The notes below the pieces were generated by a model. That model was given only the letters and a program-made list of their open reading frames with translations, searched no databases and had not been told where the DNA came from. The translations under genes and the position numbers were made by a program. DNA of 10,671 bases from Rickettsiales bacterium (GTDB taxonomy: Bacteria > Pseudomonadota > Alphaproteobacteria > Rickettsiales > UBA1997). The stretch is taken from assembly GCA_947425005.1 (NCBI GenBank), contig CANDYP010000041.1, positions 1 through 10,671 of the forward strand, in the 5' to 3' direction. Numbering within the stretch: the first letter of the stretch is position 1; every line of letters begins with the position of its first letter. Of the stretch, positions 1-6,546 are shown one piece after another.

Positions 1-191
1 CCAAATCCTCTGTCGCCTACGGCGCCTTCTCGCTTAAAATGTGCGTTAAGCACATTTTCTTCACGCTCGAAGCCTTTTTCAAAGGAGGTTTCCATCGAGT
101 CATCAGTCGCCACTACCTCTTCACCATTTTGTGCCAAAAATTTTGCCGCAGAAATCCCAGAAATTCCAAGTCCGTAAACAACGTATTTCAT
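1..191 (-). CDS. murD: UDP-N-acetylmuramoylalanine--D-glutamate ligase MurD, N-terminal fragment (cut by window edge)
   Basis: MurD is the cytoplasmic ligase that adds D-glutamate to UDP-MurNAc-L-Ala in peptidoglycan precursor synthesis. Only the first 63 codons lie in the window. They start MKYVVYGLGISGISAAKFLA, with the glycine-rich Rossmann-like turn of the MurD N-terminal domain (G7-L-G-x-S-G12), and reach an acidic strand end (VATDD, residues 27-31) as in other MurD proteins. The ATP-binding and C-terminal domains lie beyond the edge. The ATG (191-189) shares its A with the rpe stop codon (TAATG), which suggests translational coupling to rpe. Residues about 41-63 are rich in Arg and Glu, do not resemble the MurD sequence I know, and contain a DNA palindrome at 36-58. 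An in-frame repeat insertion is possible. The assignment rests on a short stretch but the motif is characteristic. Confidence 0.8.
   Translation of the reverse strand, partial: MKYVVYGLGISGISAAKFLAQNGEEVVATDDSMETSFEKGFEREENVLNAHFKREGAVGDRGF
36..58. repeat. Short perfect inverted repeat inside murD
   Basis: Two perfect 9-bp arms (aaaatgtgc at 36-44, gcacatttt at 50-58) are separated by the 5-base loop gttaa. A second small inverted repeat, cgcc-tac-ggcg, lies at 15-25. Both fall in the coding frame of murD without creating a stop and correspond roughly to codons 45-52 and 57-60. The left side runs to the window edge, so the extent of any larger element cannot be seen. Confidence 0.6.
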
Positions 192-835
192 TAAGCGCGA
201 AGTTTTGAAATTGCGTCGGAATAATTTCCTGATCCAAAAATATACGAGCCAGCAACTAAAACATCAGCACCGGCTTGAACTGCTAATTTAGCGGTTTGGG
301 GATTGATGCCGCCGTCAACTTCTAGATCAATTTTTTTACCGACTCGCTCAATTTTTTTGCGGATATTTTCAATTTTTCTTAACTGCGAATCTAAAAATTT
401 TTGTCCGCCAAAACCAGGATTGACGGTCATTACCAAGATCAAATCCAACTTGTCCAAAACGTAGTCTAAAACATCTTCGTGAGTTGAGGGCACAATCGAA
501 ACCCCCGCTTTTTTCCCGAAAGATTTAATTAAAGAAAGGCTGCGATCCAAATGGATTGAGGCTTCAGCGTGAATTGTAATGATGTCGGCACCGGCGTCAG
601 CAAAGGCTTTAACGTGATTGTCGGGATTGTTAATCATCAAGTGAACATCGAAGGGCAGGGCGGAAATTGAGCGCACAGAGCGTACTACTTCGTTGCCGAT
701 CGTGATGTTGGGAACAAAGCTGCCATCCATGACATCAATGTGGATGTAGTCAGCGCCAGCTTTTTCAATATTTTTTATTTCTTCGCCAAGCCTAGAGAAA
801 TCGGCGGAAAGGATGGAGGGGGAGATTTTTGTCAT
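191..835 (-). CDS. rpe: Ribulose-phosphate 3-epimerase
   Basis: This cytoplasmic TIM-barrel enzyme interconverts D-ribulose 5-phosphate and D-xylulose 5-phosphate in the pentose phosphate pathway. At 214 aa it has normal family length. The N-terminus KISPSILSADFSRL is diagnostic. The metal-binding residues are present: H32 and D34 (YIHIDVMDG), H65 (FDVHLM) and D174 (LEVDGGIN). The flexible loop NPGFGGQKF (139-147) and the phosphate-binding GSYIFGS near the C-terminus are intact. The stretch GVSIVPST (111-118) differs slightly from the usual sequence with LNP and is probably harmless. The start is the only ATG giving the family N-terminus. The stop overlaps the murD start by one base. Upstream lies a palindromic repeat separating rpe from the DUF2155 gene, so rpe-murD may have its own promoter in or beside that repeat. 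Confidence 0.96.
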   Translation of the reverse strand: MTKISPSILSADFSRLGEEIKNIEKAGADYIHIDVMDGSFVPNITIGNEVVRSVRSISALPFDVHLMINNPDNHVKAFADAGADIITIHAEASIHLDRSLSLIKSFGKKAGVSIVPSTHEDVLDYVLDKLDLILVMTVNPGFGGQKFLDSQLRKIENIRKKIERVGKKIDLEVDGGINPQTAKLAVQAGADVLVAGSYIFGSGNYSDAISKLRA

Positions 836-850
836 TTTGATTCTTATTTT

Positions 851-959
851 GGTTGAGAGTGTAACTCGAGAAACCCCCCAGGGGGGCTTTTAACCTGAAC
901 TCAGTATAAGCCCCCCTGATAAGGGGGGTAGGGGGGTTTCTCGAGTTACACTCTCAACC
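851..959. repeat. 109-bp nested palindromic element (family A) between the DUF2155 gene and rpe
   Basis: The outer arms 851-879 and 931-959 are a perfect 29-bp inverted repeat, starting ggttgagagtgtaactcgag and ending in six C. Inside is a second perfect inverted repeat, aggggggctt (880-889) with aagcccccct (908-917). Between that and the right arm sit gataa, a further G6 run and ta. The plus strand therefore carries three G6 runs (881-886, 923-928, 931-936). The right arm reaches the last base of the TAG stop codon of the DUF2155 gene (959-961). The left arm ends 15 bp upstream of the rpe ATG. Neither side has a following T-tract, so it is not a classical terminator. A partial copy on the other strand lies at 10643-10671, so this is a dispersed repeat. 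Confidence 0.9.
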
Positions 960-1459
960 TATTTATTCTTACATCCAATCGCCGTGACATCGTAAATCGG
1001 ATGCTCAACGCCGGAGATTGAAGGGCTGGAAGAAAGCATCCAGCCGTAAAAAATGCGCTTCTTACTATTTCCTTCGGCGTTTTCAGCGGTGTCGTAGATT
1101 TCCAACAAAATTTTACTTTCGGGTTTTTGTTCCAAAGGTGACTGCCAACATTTGAGGGCGGTGATTGTGATTTTGCCAAACTTAATGGTGTCGCCAATTT
1201 TAATTTCGAGTACCGAAGTTTTGGCGGTGATTTTATTCAAACCTTGAATCACAGCAATGTTACTAAACCTTGAAGGATCAGCCCGGTCTACTGTTAGTTG
1301 AGATTCTGGAGATGCGACATCAACCTCATCCAGATCTGCATCCATTGCTGCTGCTTGAGTTTGGGCTGCAAGATTTTGCGAGCTCGTCAGTAAAAAAAAG
1401 CCCAGAAAAAAAAAGTAAGTAAGAAAAATGCTGAATTTATTTTTTGTCATCTTCGTCAT
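959..1459 (-). CDS. DUF2155 domain-containing exported protein
   Basis: This is a protein of unknown function whose domain I know from alphaproteobacteria. With the start chosen here it has 166 aa. It has an N-terminal signal sequence (KNKFSIFLTYFFFLGFFLL, then a likely cleavage after LAA), a short acidic Ala-rich linker, and the conserved domain from about residue 68 to the end. Recognisable pieces are GLNKITAKTS, IGDTIKFGKITI, FYGWMLSSSPSISGVEHPIYDV and two cysteines (C104 in ALKCWQSP, C163 in AIGCKNK) that may form a disulphide in the periplasm. Three in-frame ATGs are possible (1510, 1459, 1450). 1459 limits the overlap with mlaD to 23 bp and 1450 to 14 bp; both keep the signal peptide. 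The gene follows NDUFA12 and mlaD and is probably co-transcribed with them. The stop codon abuts the family A palindrome. Confidence 0.88.
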   Translation of the reverse strand: MTKMTKNKFSIFLTYFFFLGFFLLTSSQNLAAQTQAAAMDADLDEVDVASPESQLTVDRADPSRFSNIAVIQGLNKITAKTSVLEIKIGDTIKFGKITITALKCWQSPLEQKPESKILLEIYDTAENAEGNSKKRIFYGWMLSSSPSISGVEHPIYDVTAIGCKNK

Positions 1460-1916
1460 CTTTTTTATTTGACTCGGAACTGAAAATAAATTTCCCCAAA
1501 AGTTCTTCAAAATTCACTGAAGATTGGGTGAATTGAATCTCTCCGCCATCTGTTAAAATTTCGTCATCGGCACCCGGTTCAATTGATAAAAATTTGGAAC
1601 CCAAAAGGCCTTCGGAGGAAATTTTTGCGGAAGAGTCAGTGGGCAATTTAATGCTTTCGTTAATGAGCAGTTTTAGAGCAGCGCGGTAAGTTTTTTTGTC
1701 GAGAAATTCATCTTCAACTGTGCCAATTTTTACGCCGGAAATTTTAATGTCGCTGCCCGCTTCAATGCCGCTAATATTGTCGAATTTGGCCATCAGACGG
1801 TAACTTTTATTTGCGTCAATTTTTGAGCTTTTGAAGGAGTTAAAGAAAAAGAAGGCCGCACAAAGAAGAACAAAAGTTCCAACAATGATTTCAAAGTAGT
1901 TGTTATTCTTATTCAT
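1437..1916 (-). CDS. mlaD: MlaD-type MCE domain lipid-transport protein
   Basis: MlaD is the substrate-binding MCE subunit of the Mla ABC system, which moves phospholipids between inner and outer membrane in maintenance of outer-membrane asymmetry. It is anchored in the inner membrane and faces the periplasm. The 159-aa protein has one N-terminal transmembrane helix (about residues 8-28, IIVGTFVLLCAAFFFFNSF) and an MCE domain (about 38-117) with typical pieces FDNISGIEAGSDIKISGVKIG and GLLGSKFLSIEPG. The C-terminal tail ends in a charged low-complexity stretch, KKDDEDDKK. The other Mla components are not in the window. The ATG lies 3 bp after the NDUFA12 stop, and the 3' end overlaps the DUF2155 gene, so the three form a tight operon. 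A role in another MCE system cannot be excluded, but single-domain size and the helix fit MlaD. Confidence 0.9.
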   Translation of the reverse strand: MNKNNNYFEIIVGTFVLLCAAFFFFNSFKSSKIDANKSYRLMAKFDNISGIEAGSDIKISGVKIGTVEDEFLDKKTYRAALKLLINESIKLPTDSSAKISSEGLLGSKFLSIEPGADDEILTDGGEIQFTQSSVNFEELLGKFIFSSESNKKDDEDDKK

Positions 1917-1919
1917 GTT

Positions 1920-2255
1920 TTAGTCGTTTGGATTCCAGGATTGGTAGTCAGAGCTTACTTTTTCTCTTTCGCCACCACGGGCAAGATCACCCTTCGGCGC
2001 GTAAGAGTTTTTGGTGCCGGTTAAGTTTGGTAAATGAATTTTTTGCCAAGAATGTCTGCTAGTGTGGACCGGTATTTTATCGGTAGTGTAGTGCATCCAA
2101 CCATGCCATTCAGCCGGGATTTTGGAAGGTTCGGCGATGCCTTTGTAAATAACGAATCTTTTACCATTTTTGTGACAAAAATATTCGTTGCCAAATTCAT
2201 CAGTGCCAACTTTCTGGCACGAGAATTTAATGCCTAAGGTATGTAGTAACTTCAT
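1920..2255 (-). CDS. NADH:ubiquinone oxidoreductase NDUFA12-family accessory subunit
   Basis: This 111-aa protein belongs to the family of the mitochondrial complex I 17.2-kDa subunit (NDUFA12), one of the accessory subunits shared by alphaproteobacteria and mitochondria. It is expected on the matrix/cytoplasmic side of complex I. Supporting sequence: VGTDEFGNEYFCHKNGKRFVIYKG near the N-terminus, the hallmark PAEWHGWMHYTTDKIP (about 48-63), and the C-terminal region with NLTGT and YAPKGDLARGG. The nuo core genes are elsewhere. The start ATG (2255-2253) has no Shine-Dalgarno motif. A large palindrome ends 29 bp upstream, so the promoter must lie within or beside it. The gene heads the leftward NDUFA12-mlaD-DUF2155 group with 3-bp spacing to mlaD. 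Confidence 0.92.
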   Translation of the reverse strand: MKLLHTLGIKFSCQKVGTDEFGNEYFCHKNGKRFVIYKGIAEPSKIPAEWHGWMHYTTDKIPVHTSRHSWQKIHLPNLTGTKNSYAPKGDLARGGEREKVSSDYQSWNPND

Positions 2256-2282
2256 TTTGATGGATTGGATGTGCGAGAGAAG

Positions 2283-2288
2283 AATATA
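2283..2288 (-). promoter_or_regulatory. Possible -10 hexamer for the NDUFA12 operon
   Basis: On the minus strand the sequence reads TATATT, 27 bp before the NDUFA12 ATG, and differs from TATAAT at one position. Four of its bases belong to the end of the 2285-2449 palindrome and two to the flank. The best -35 match at an 18-bp spacing (TTCGGT) is poor. This is a weak guess based on position. Confidence 0.2.
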
Positions 2289-2449
2289 CCCAACCTAATC
2301 CAAAACACCGAACTTCTGACTTCGCCTTTTTGGTAAAAATTTGCTCGGAAAATGACGCTGTACCACTTGGTACAGCTTTCATTTTCCGTCGCAATTTTTC
2401 CTCAAAAATTCTCGTCACAAGTTCGGTGTTTTGAATCAGGTTGGGTATA
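2285..2449. repeat. 165-bp near-perfect palindrome (family B) in the divergent NDUFA12/slt intergenic region
   Basis: The left half (2285-2365) and right half (2368-2449) are near reverse complements over about 81 bp. The outermost 31 bases, beginning tatacccaacct, differ at only two positions. The centre is a perfect inverted repeat (gctgtacca at 2357-2365, tggtacagc at 2368-2376) with a two-base loop, and ggaaaatga pairs with tcattttcc. The region between outer and inner parts is more diverged, with small indels. On the minus strand it is free of stops in one frame from 2418 down through the element. No transposase gene or clear target duplication is visible. It looks like a mobile or formerly mobile palindromic element rather than a terminator: it lies between two gene starts. 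Confidence 0.88.
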
Positions 2450-2644
2450 GGTGTATTTAGGCATACTTAAAAATCGGGTTTCAAAAATCAAAGTGAAATT
2501 TTGTCTTTTCATTTCCTGTGCAAATTCGATTTGTCTTTTGAAAAGATTGCTGAAAAAATCACCGTTCACTTCCCTCAAAAAAGATCAAAAAAAGCCCAAG
2601 AAAAGCCAAAAAAGATTTCCTTAATTCTCAATTTCCCCTCTTAA
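2450..2644. other. Non-coding leader upstream of slt
   Basis: This is the remainder of the 389-bp gap between the NDUFA12 and slt starts. It is AT-rich, with A-rich tracts near 2579-2620 (aaaaaagccc and aaaagcc motifs repeated) and no convincing sigma-70 promoter, RNA gene or coding frame. It presumably holds the promoter of the slt-purF-xseB group. Confidence 0.4.
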
Positions 2645-4783
2645 GTGCCAAAATCCGATCCGATCCTAAAGCATTGTCTCGCCTTTATTGTCGCGGCTGT
2701 TTTGGCATTTTCTTTTGACGCTGAGGCTAAAGATACTCGTCCGATTACGCAGAAATTATGGAAAGGAATTTCCGCTAATGATCTAGAGCGCCTGAAGAAA
2801 ATTAGCCTCGCCATAGAGCACAATAGTTACGATGAAGCCTTGCAACATGCCGCTGGCATCAAGGAAAGGGACGTCGCCAACGCCAGCGCTAATGGAAATG
2901 AAGTCGCCGTCAATCACTCTGACGTCATCAAAAATAAAGACGGTTTTTCTGATGCGATTACTGACATTATTTTGTGGAATAAATTCAGCGGTTCGATCGA
3001 TGCCAAGAATATTTCTTTCAACGATATTTCGCGCTTCGTTAACGATAACCCCTTCTATCCCAACCTCTCCGATCTTAGGCGCAACGTTGAGAAAGTGGCC
3101 GTAGCTAACAAAATTCCTTACCAATCGAGTGAGCAATATTTTAAGTCAAACCCAGCCGGCACCACAGAATCAAAAATTTATTTACTGCAATCGAGAATCA
3201 ATTTTTTAGCGCGCTTTAAAGGTTCGGAAGAAAAAAAGTTTGAGCTGCAAAAAGAAATTACGGACTTCATCGCTACAATCTGGGTGAAGGAAAATTTTTC
3301 CGCCGAAGATGAGAAAAGTTTTTTAGCCAAATATCAAAATCAGTTGAGCGAAATCGATCACATTAATCGCATCGATCGTTTGTTGTGGGACAGTAAGATT
3401 GCTGACGCCAAGAGGATCATGAGTTTCGTCGACGAAGATTACAAAAAGCTGTTTTCTGCTGTAATCGAGATGCAAAATTCACCGAAATATATCGACAATC
3501 TAATTCTGTCGGTTCCTAGAAAATTAAGGGGCAATGAAGGTCTGTCTTACCGTCGAATTATTTGGTACAAGGGCAAAGATAAGCTGGACGATCTTTTAGA
3601 TTTAATGGTAGATTTGCCGTCTAATTCGCCTTACGCCGACAAGTGGTGGAGTTTGCGCCGCCTTTATTCACGCGAAATGATCAAAAGAAAAAAATATAAA
3701 CTCGCTTACGTTTTAGCGGCGAAGCATGGTTTGCAGGTTACGGCGTCAGATTTTTGGGAAGCGGAATGGATGTCAGGATGGATTGCTTTGCGCTTCTTAA
3801 ATGAGCCAAAAGAGGCCTACAGGCATTTCGAAAAATTGCACAAAAACGTTTCGCAGCCAGTAACAATCTCGCGCGCTACTTATTGGTTAGGAATGGCATC
3901 CCAGGCGATGGGCGACATGCCGAAGGCGATTGAATGGTACAAAGAAGCAGCCAAATATCCGACATTTTTTTACGGCCAGCTCGGAATTAATAAACACCGC
4001 GCGCTCGACAGTATCGGTGCTCAATACGACATCATTCTGCCCAAAGATCCTGACATCATGGTCAGCGACATGAGGCACATGGCGGTCTCGAAAATGACAA
4101 AAATTGCTTACTTACTTGCCATTACCGGCGACAAAAAAAACTCTTCGAAAATTTTTGAATATATCGTCGACAACGCGGCAACTCACGGCGAAATTGCTAT
4201 TGTCATGCGAATCATTAACGAGTTGGGTGACCGTCAATTAGACGCCAAAATTTCTCGTAATGCCGCCAGGCGCAACGTCTTCTTTATCAAAGACAAGTTT
4301 CAAATCGTCAAAGAAGTTCCGAACAACGAATACGCGCCGCTGATTCACGCAATCGTGAAACAAGAAAGTGGTTTTGCGCCAACGGCCTTAAGTCACGTTG
4401 GAGCAGTAGGTTTCATGCAAATAATGCCAGATACCGCCAAGTTGGTGGCGAAAGACATGGGGGTAGCTTACAACAGAAACAAACTGGCTACTGACGTCAG
4501 ATACAATGTCAGTCTTGGAACTTTCTACATCAAAAAACTAATCGATCGCTTTGACGGATCTGAAATGTTGGCGGTTGCATCCTACAATGCCGGACCAAAT
4601 GCAACTCAGCGCTGGATCAATGAATTCTACGATCCGCGCCGAGAAAAAGATCTCGACAAAGTGGTTGATTGGATCGAGCTAATTACTTATTCTGAAACCA
4701 GAAATTACGTGCAGCGCATCATGGAAAATTTGATTGTTTATAAATATCTCATGTCGCGCGCCAACTACGACGCAGTCCAATAA
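2645..4783 (+). CDS. slt: Soluble lytic murein transglycosylase (Slt70-like, GH23)
   Basis: This periplasmic enzyme cleaves the MurNAc-GlcNAc bond of peptidoglycan to give 1,6-anhydro-MurNAc ends. The 712-aa product has an N-terminal signal peptide (HCLAFIVAAVLAFSFDAEA, likely cut before KDTR). A long, mostly helical region (about 30-555) with TPR-like repeats (for example PKAIEWYKEAAKYPTFFYGQ) corresponds to the superhelical ring of Slt70. A C-terminal GH23 domain follows. Catalytic Glu574 lies in KQESGF, followed by GFMQIMP (589-595) and the SYNAG motif around Y647, in the family order. The start must be GTG at 2645: an in-frame TAA directly precedes it, no Shine-Dalgarno is present, and a later start would lose the signal peptide. 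purF begins 13 bp after the stop. The protein is somewhat longer than E. coli Slt70. Confidence 0.94.
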   Translation: MPKSDPILKHCLAFIVAAVLAFSFDAEAKDTRPITQKLWKGISANDLERLKKISLAIEHNSYDEALQHAAGIKERDVANASANGNEVAVNHSDVIKNKDGFSDAITDIILWNKFSGSIDAKNISFNDISRFVNDNPFYPNLSDLRRNVEKVAVANKIPYQSSEQYFKSNPAGTTESKIYLLQSRINFLARFKGSEEKKFELQKEITDFIATIWVKENFSAEDEKSFLAKYQNQLSEIDHINRIDRLLWDSKIADAKRIMSFVDEDYKKLFSAVIEMQNSPKYIDNLILSVPRKLRGNEGLSYRRIIWYKGKDKLDDLLDLMVDLPSNSPYADKWWSLRRLYSREMIKRKKYKLAYVLAAKHGLQVTASDFWEAEWMSGWIALRFLNEPKEAYRHFEKLHKNVSQPVTISRATYWLGMASQAMGDMPKAIEWYKEAAKYPTFFYGQLGINKHRALDSIGAQYDIILPKDPDIMVSDMRHMAVSKMTKIAYLLAITGDKKNSSKIFEYIVDNAATHGEIAIVMRIINELGDRQLDAKISRNAARRNVFFIKDKFQIVKEVPNNEYAPLIHAIVKQESGFAPTALSHVGAVGFMQIMPDTAKLVAKDMGVAYNRNKLATDVRYNVSLGTFYIKKLIDRFDGSEMLAVASYNAGPNATQRWINEFYDPRREKDLDKVVDWIELITYSETRNYVQRIMENLIVYKYLMSRANYDAVQ

Positions 4784-4796
4784 TCCAACTAAAATT

Positions 4797-6221
4797 ATGT
4801 TAGACGAATTACACGAAGAATGCGGAATTTTTGCCATTTACAACAGTTCTGATGCCGCCGTGAACACTGCTCTTGGCTTGCACGCTCTGCAGCATCGCGG
4901 GCAGGAAGCTGCTGGTATTGTTACGATGTCGGGGGAATTTTTCGCCTCTCACTTCGCTGATGGTTTAGTTGCTGACAATTTTAACTCTCCGGAAGTCGTA
5001 AAAAAATTAGAAGGTACTGCCTCAATCGGGCACGTGCGTTATTCCACAGCGGGTAAAAAATCGGCCAGAAATTATCAGCCAATTTACGCTCAACTTAGTT
5101 TCGGATTTCTCGCAGTTGCTCACAACGGCAATCTCACCAACGCTAATTTTCTGCGTAATCGCCTGATCAAGCGCGGTGCGATTTTCCAATCAACAATGGA
5201 TACCGAAGTCATCATTCACCTGATCGCCCTCAGTCAAAAAGCCACCCTCATCGAAAAAATTATCGACGCCATTTCGCAAATTGAAGGCGCCTTTTCTTTG
5301 GTGATTATTCACAAAGATGGCGTGATTGCGATCCGCGATCCAAACGGCGTGCGACCACTTTCAATCGCAATGTTGGGTGACGCCGTAGTTGTCGCTTCCG
5401 AGACCTGCGCCTTCGACATTATCGGCGCCAAATTTTTGCGCGATGTTGAGCATGGCGAGATGGTAATCATCAATAAAGAAGGCATTAAATCACTTCAACC
5501 ATTCGAGGTGAAGCCGTCGAAATTTTGTATTTTTGAATACGTTTATTTTGCCCGTCCGGACAGCACGATCGAAGGCAAAAATGTTTACGCAATGCGCAAA
5601 AATATCGGCATTGAATTGGCTAAGGAAATTAAAATTGATGCTGATGTTGTGGTGCCGATCCCTGATTCTGGCGTGCCGGCAGCAATTGGTTATTCAGTGC
5701 AATCGGGCATTCCTTTCGAACTTGGAATCATCCGCAACCATTACGTCGGTCGAACTTTTATCGAGCCGACAGATCGTATTCGCCACTTCGGCGTGAAGTT
5801 AAAACACAATGCCAATATTGAAGTAATCAAAGGCAAAAGAGTAATTCTGATCGACGACAGCATTGTGCGCGGAACTACTTCCAAAAAAATTGTCCAGATG
5901 ATTCGCGATGCCGGCGCCAAAGAAGTTCACATGTTAATCGCTTCACCACCAACAATCGCGCCTTGCTTCTACGGTGTTGATACTCCGGATAAAAAAGATT
6001 TAGTCGCAGCTAATCATTCGATTGCAGAAATTCAAAAAATGATCGGCGTTGATCATCTGGCTTACATCTCGATTGATGGTCTTTACCGCGCCATTGAAGG
6101 CAGCAAAAGAGACGAAGAAAATCCGCAATATTGCGACGCCTGCTTCACCGATAAATATCCAATTCGTCTGTCCGACAAAGAAGGCGGCGAGACCCCACTT
6201 TTTGATTTTATGAAATCCTAA
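4797..6221 (+). CDS. purF: Amidophosphoribosyltransferase (glutamine PRPP amidotransferase)
   Basis: PurF catalyses the first committed step of de novo purine synthesis: PRPP plus glutamine gives 5-phosphoribosylamine. The 474-aa protein starts MLDELHEEC, so Cys9 would become the N-terminal nucleophile after removal of an eight-residue propeptide, as in the Bacillus subtilis type. The class II glutaminase domain (LHALQHRGQEAAGIV, then GHVRYSTAG) is followed by a phosphoribosyltransferase domain with the PRPP loop VILIDDSIVRGTT (349-361). Four cysteines (C244, C390, C446, C449) fall at the Fe-S ligand positions of the B. subtilis enzyme, so a [4Fe-4S] cluster is expected. An upstream in-frame ATG at 4734 lies inside slt and would displace the nucleophile, so I reject it. 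The gene is 13 bp after slt and 1 bp before xseB. Confidence 0.97.
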   Translation: MLDELHEECGIFAIYNSSDAAVNTALGLHALQHRGQEAAGIVTMSGEFFASHFADGLVADNFNSPEVVKKLEGTASIGHVRYSTAGKKSARNYQPIYAQLSFGFLAVAHNGNLTNANFLRNRLIKRGAIFQSTMDTEVIIHLIALSQKATLIEKIIDAISQIEGAFSLVIIHKDGVIAIRDPNGVRPLSIAMLGDAVVVASETCAFDIIGAKFLRDVEHGEMVIINKEGIKSLQPFEVKPSKFCIFEYVYFARPDSTIEGKNVYAMRKNIGIELAKEIKIDADVVVPIPDSGVPAAIGYSVQSGIPFELGIIRNHYVGRTFIEPTDRIRHFGVKLKHNANIEVIKGKRVILIDDSIVRGTTSKKIVQMIRDAGAKEVHMLIASPPTIAPCFYGVDTPDKKDLVAANHSIAEIQKMIGVDHLAYISIDGLYRAIEGSKRDEENPQYCDACFTDKYPIRLSDKEGGETPLFDFMKS

Positions 6222-6222
6222 A

Positions 6223-6447
6223 ATGACCAAAAAATCTTCCAAAAATTTTCAAGAAAAAATTTCTAAAATGGATTTTGAGCCAGCAATGGAAAGGCTTGAA
6301 GAGATCGTTGAAATTCTATCCTCAGAAAAAATTAACCTGAATTCGATGATTGATTTGTACGAAGAGGGAACCGCGCTGAAAGAGCACTGCGCTGCCAGGC
6401 TAGAGGAAGCAAAGATGAAAATTGAAACGATTACGAAAAAACAATAA
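6223..6447 (+). CDS. xseB: Exodeoxyribonuclease VII small subunit
   Basis: XseB is the small helical subunit that binds the large subunit XseA to form exonuclease VII, which degrades single-stranded DNA in repair. The 74-aa product has the family signature MDFEPAMERLEEIVEILSSE (16-35) followed by LYEEGTALKEHCAARLEEAK, a helical hairpin. The first 15 residues are a Lys-rich extension; a start at Met16 (6268) is an alternative, but the ATG at 6223 one base after the purF stop is preferred because of the coupling. xseA is not in the window. The product is expected in the cytoplasm. Confidence 0.93.
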   Translation: MTKKSSKNFQEKISKMDFEPAMERLEEIVEILSSEKINLNSMIDLYEEGTALKEHCAARLEEAKMKIETITKKQ

Positions 6448-6546
6448 ATTCCGAATTGTAAAAATTCCGGTTTCAGATTCAGCCTTTAGAAACGCGATCC
6501 AGAACGCGACCGATACTCACTTCTTTGCACCCAATCATCATTGAAC

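Noticed and set aside
881..936. G-quadruplex formed by G6 runs on the plus strand
   Set aside because: Only three G6 runs are present and the perfect hairpin arms would compete. Folding is possible but not supported enough to list as a feature.
851..959. Intrinsic terminator between the DUF2155 gene and rpe
   Set aside because: The stem is far longer than usual and no T-tract follows in either direction; the second copy shows it is a repeat.
946..1197. Leftward 83-codon frame overlapping the DUF2155 gene
   Set aside because: It is a shadow in another frame of a recognised gene, with no family resemblance.
2227..2418. Leftward 63-codon reading frame across the 2285-2449 palindrome
   Set aside because: It starts in the right arm of the repeat and runs out of frame into the NDUFA12 start. 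Its openness is a property of the repeat, not evidence for a protein.
2783..3136. Leftward 117-codon frame inside slt
   Set aside because: It lies antisense to a well-supported coding region and shows no recognisable domain or signal.
4734..4796. Upstream start for purF within slt
   Set aside because: It would bury the nucleophilic cysteine 30 residues in; the ATG at 4797 gives the normal short propeptide.
6448..6546. RNA gene or terminator between xseB and pgsA
   Set aside because: Only a weak, mismatched ccgaatt/aattccgg pairing and a repeated acgcga are visible, with no T-tract and no tRNA-like fold.
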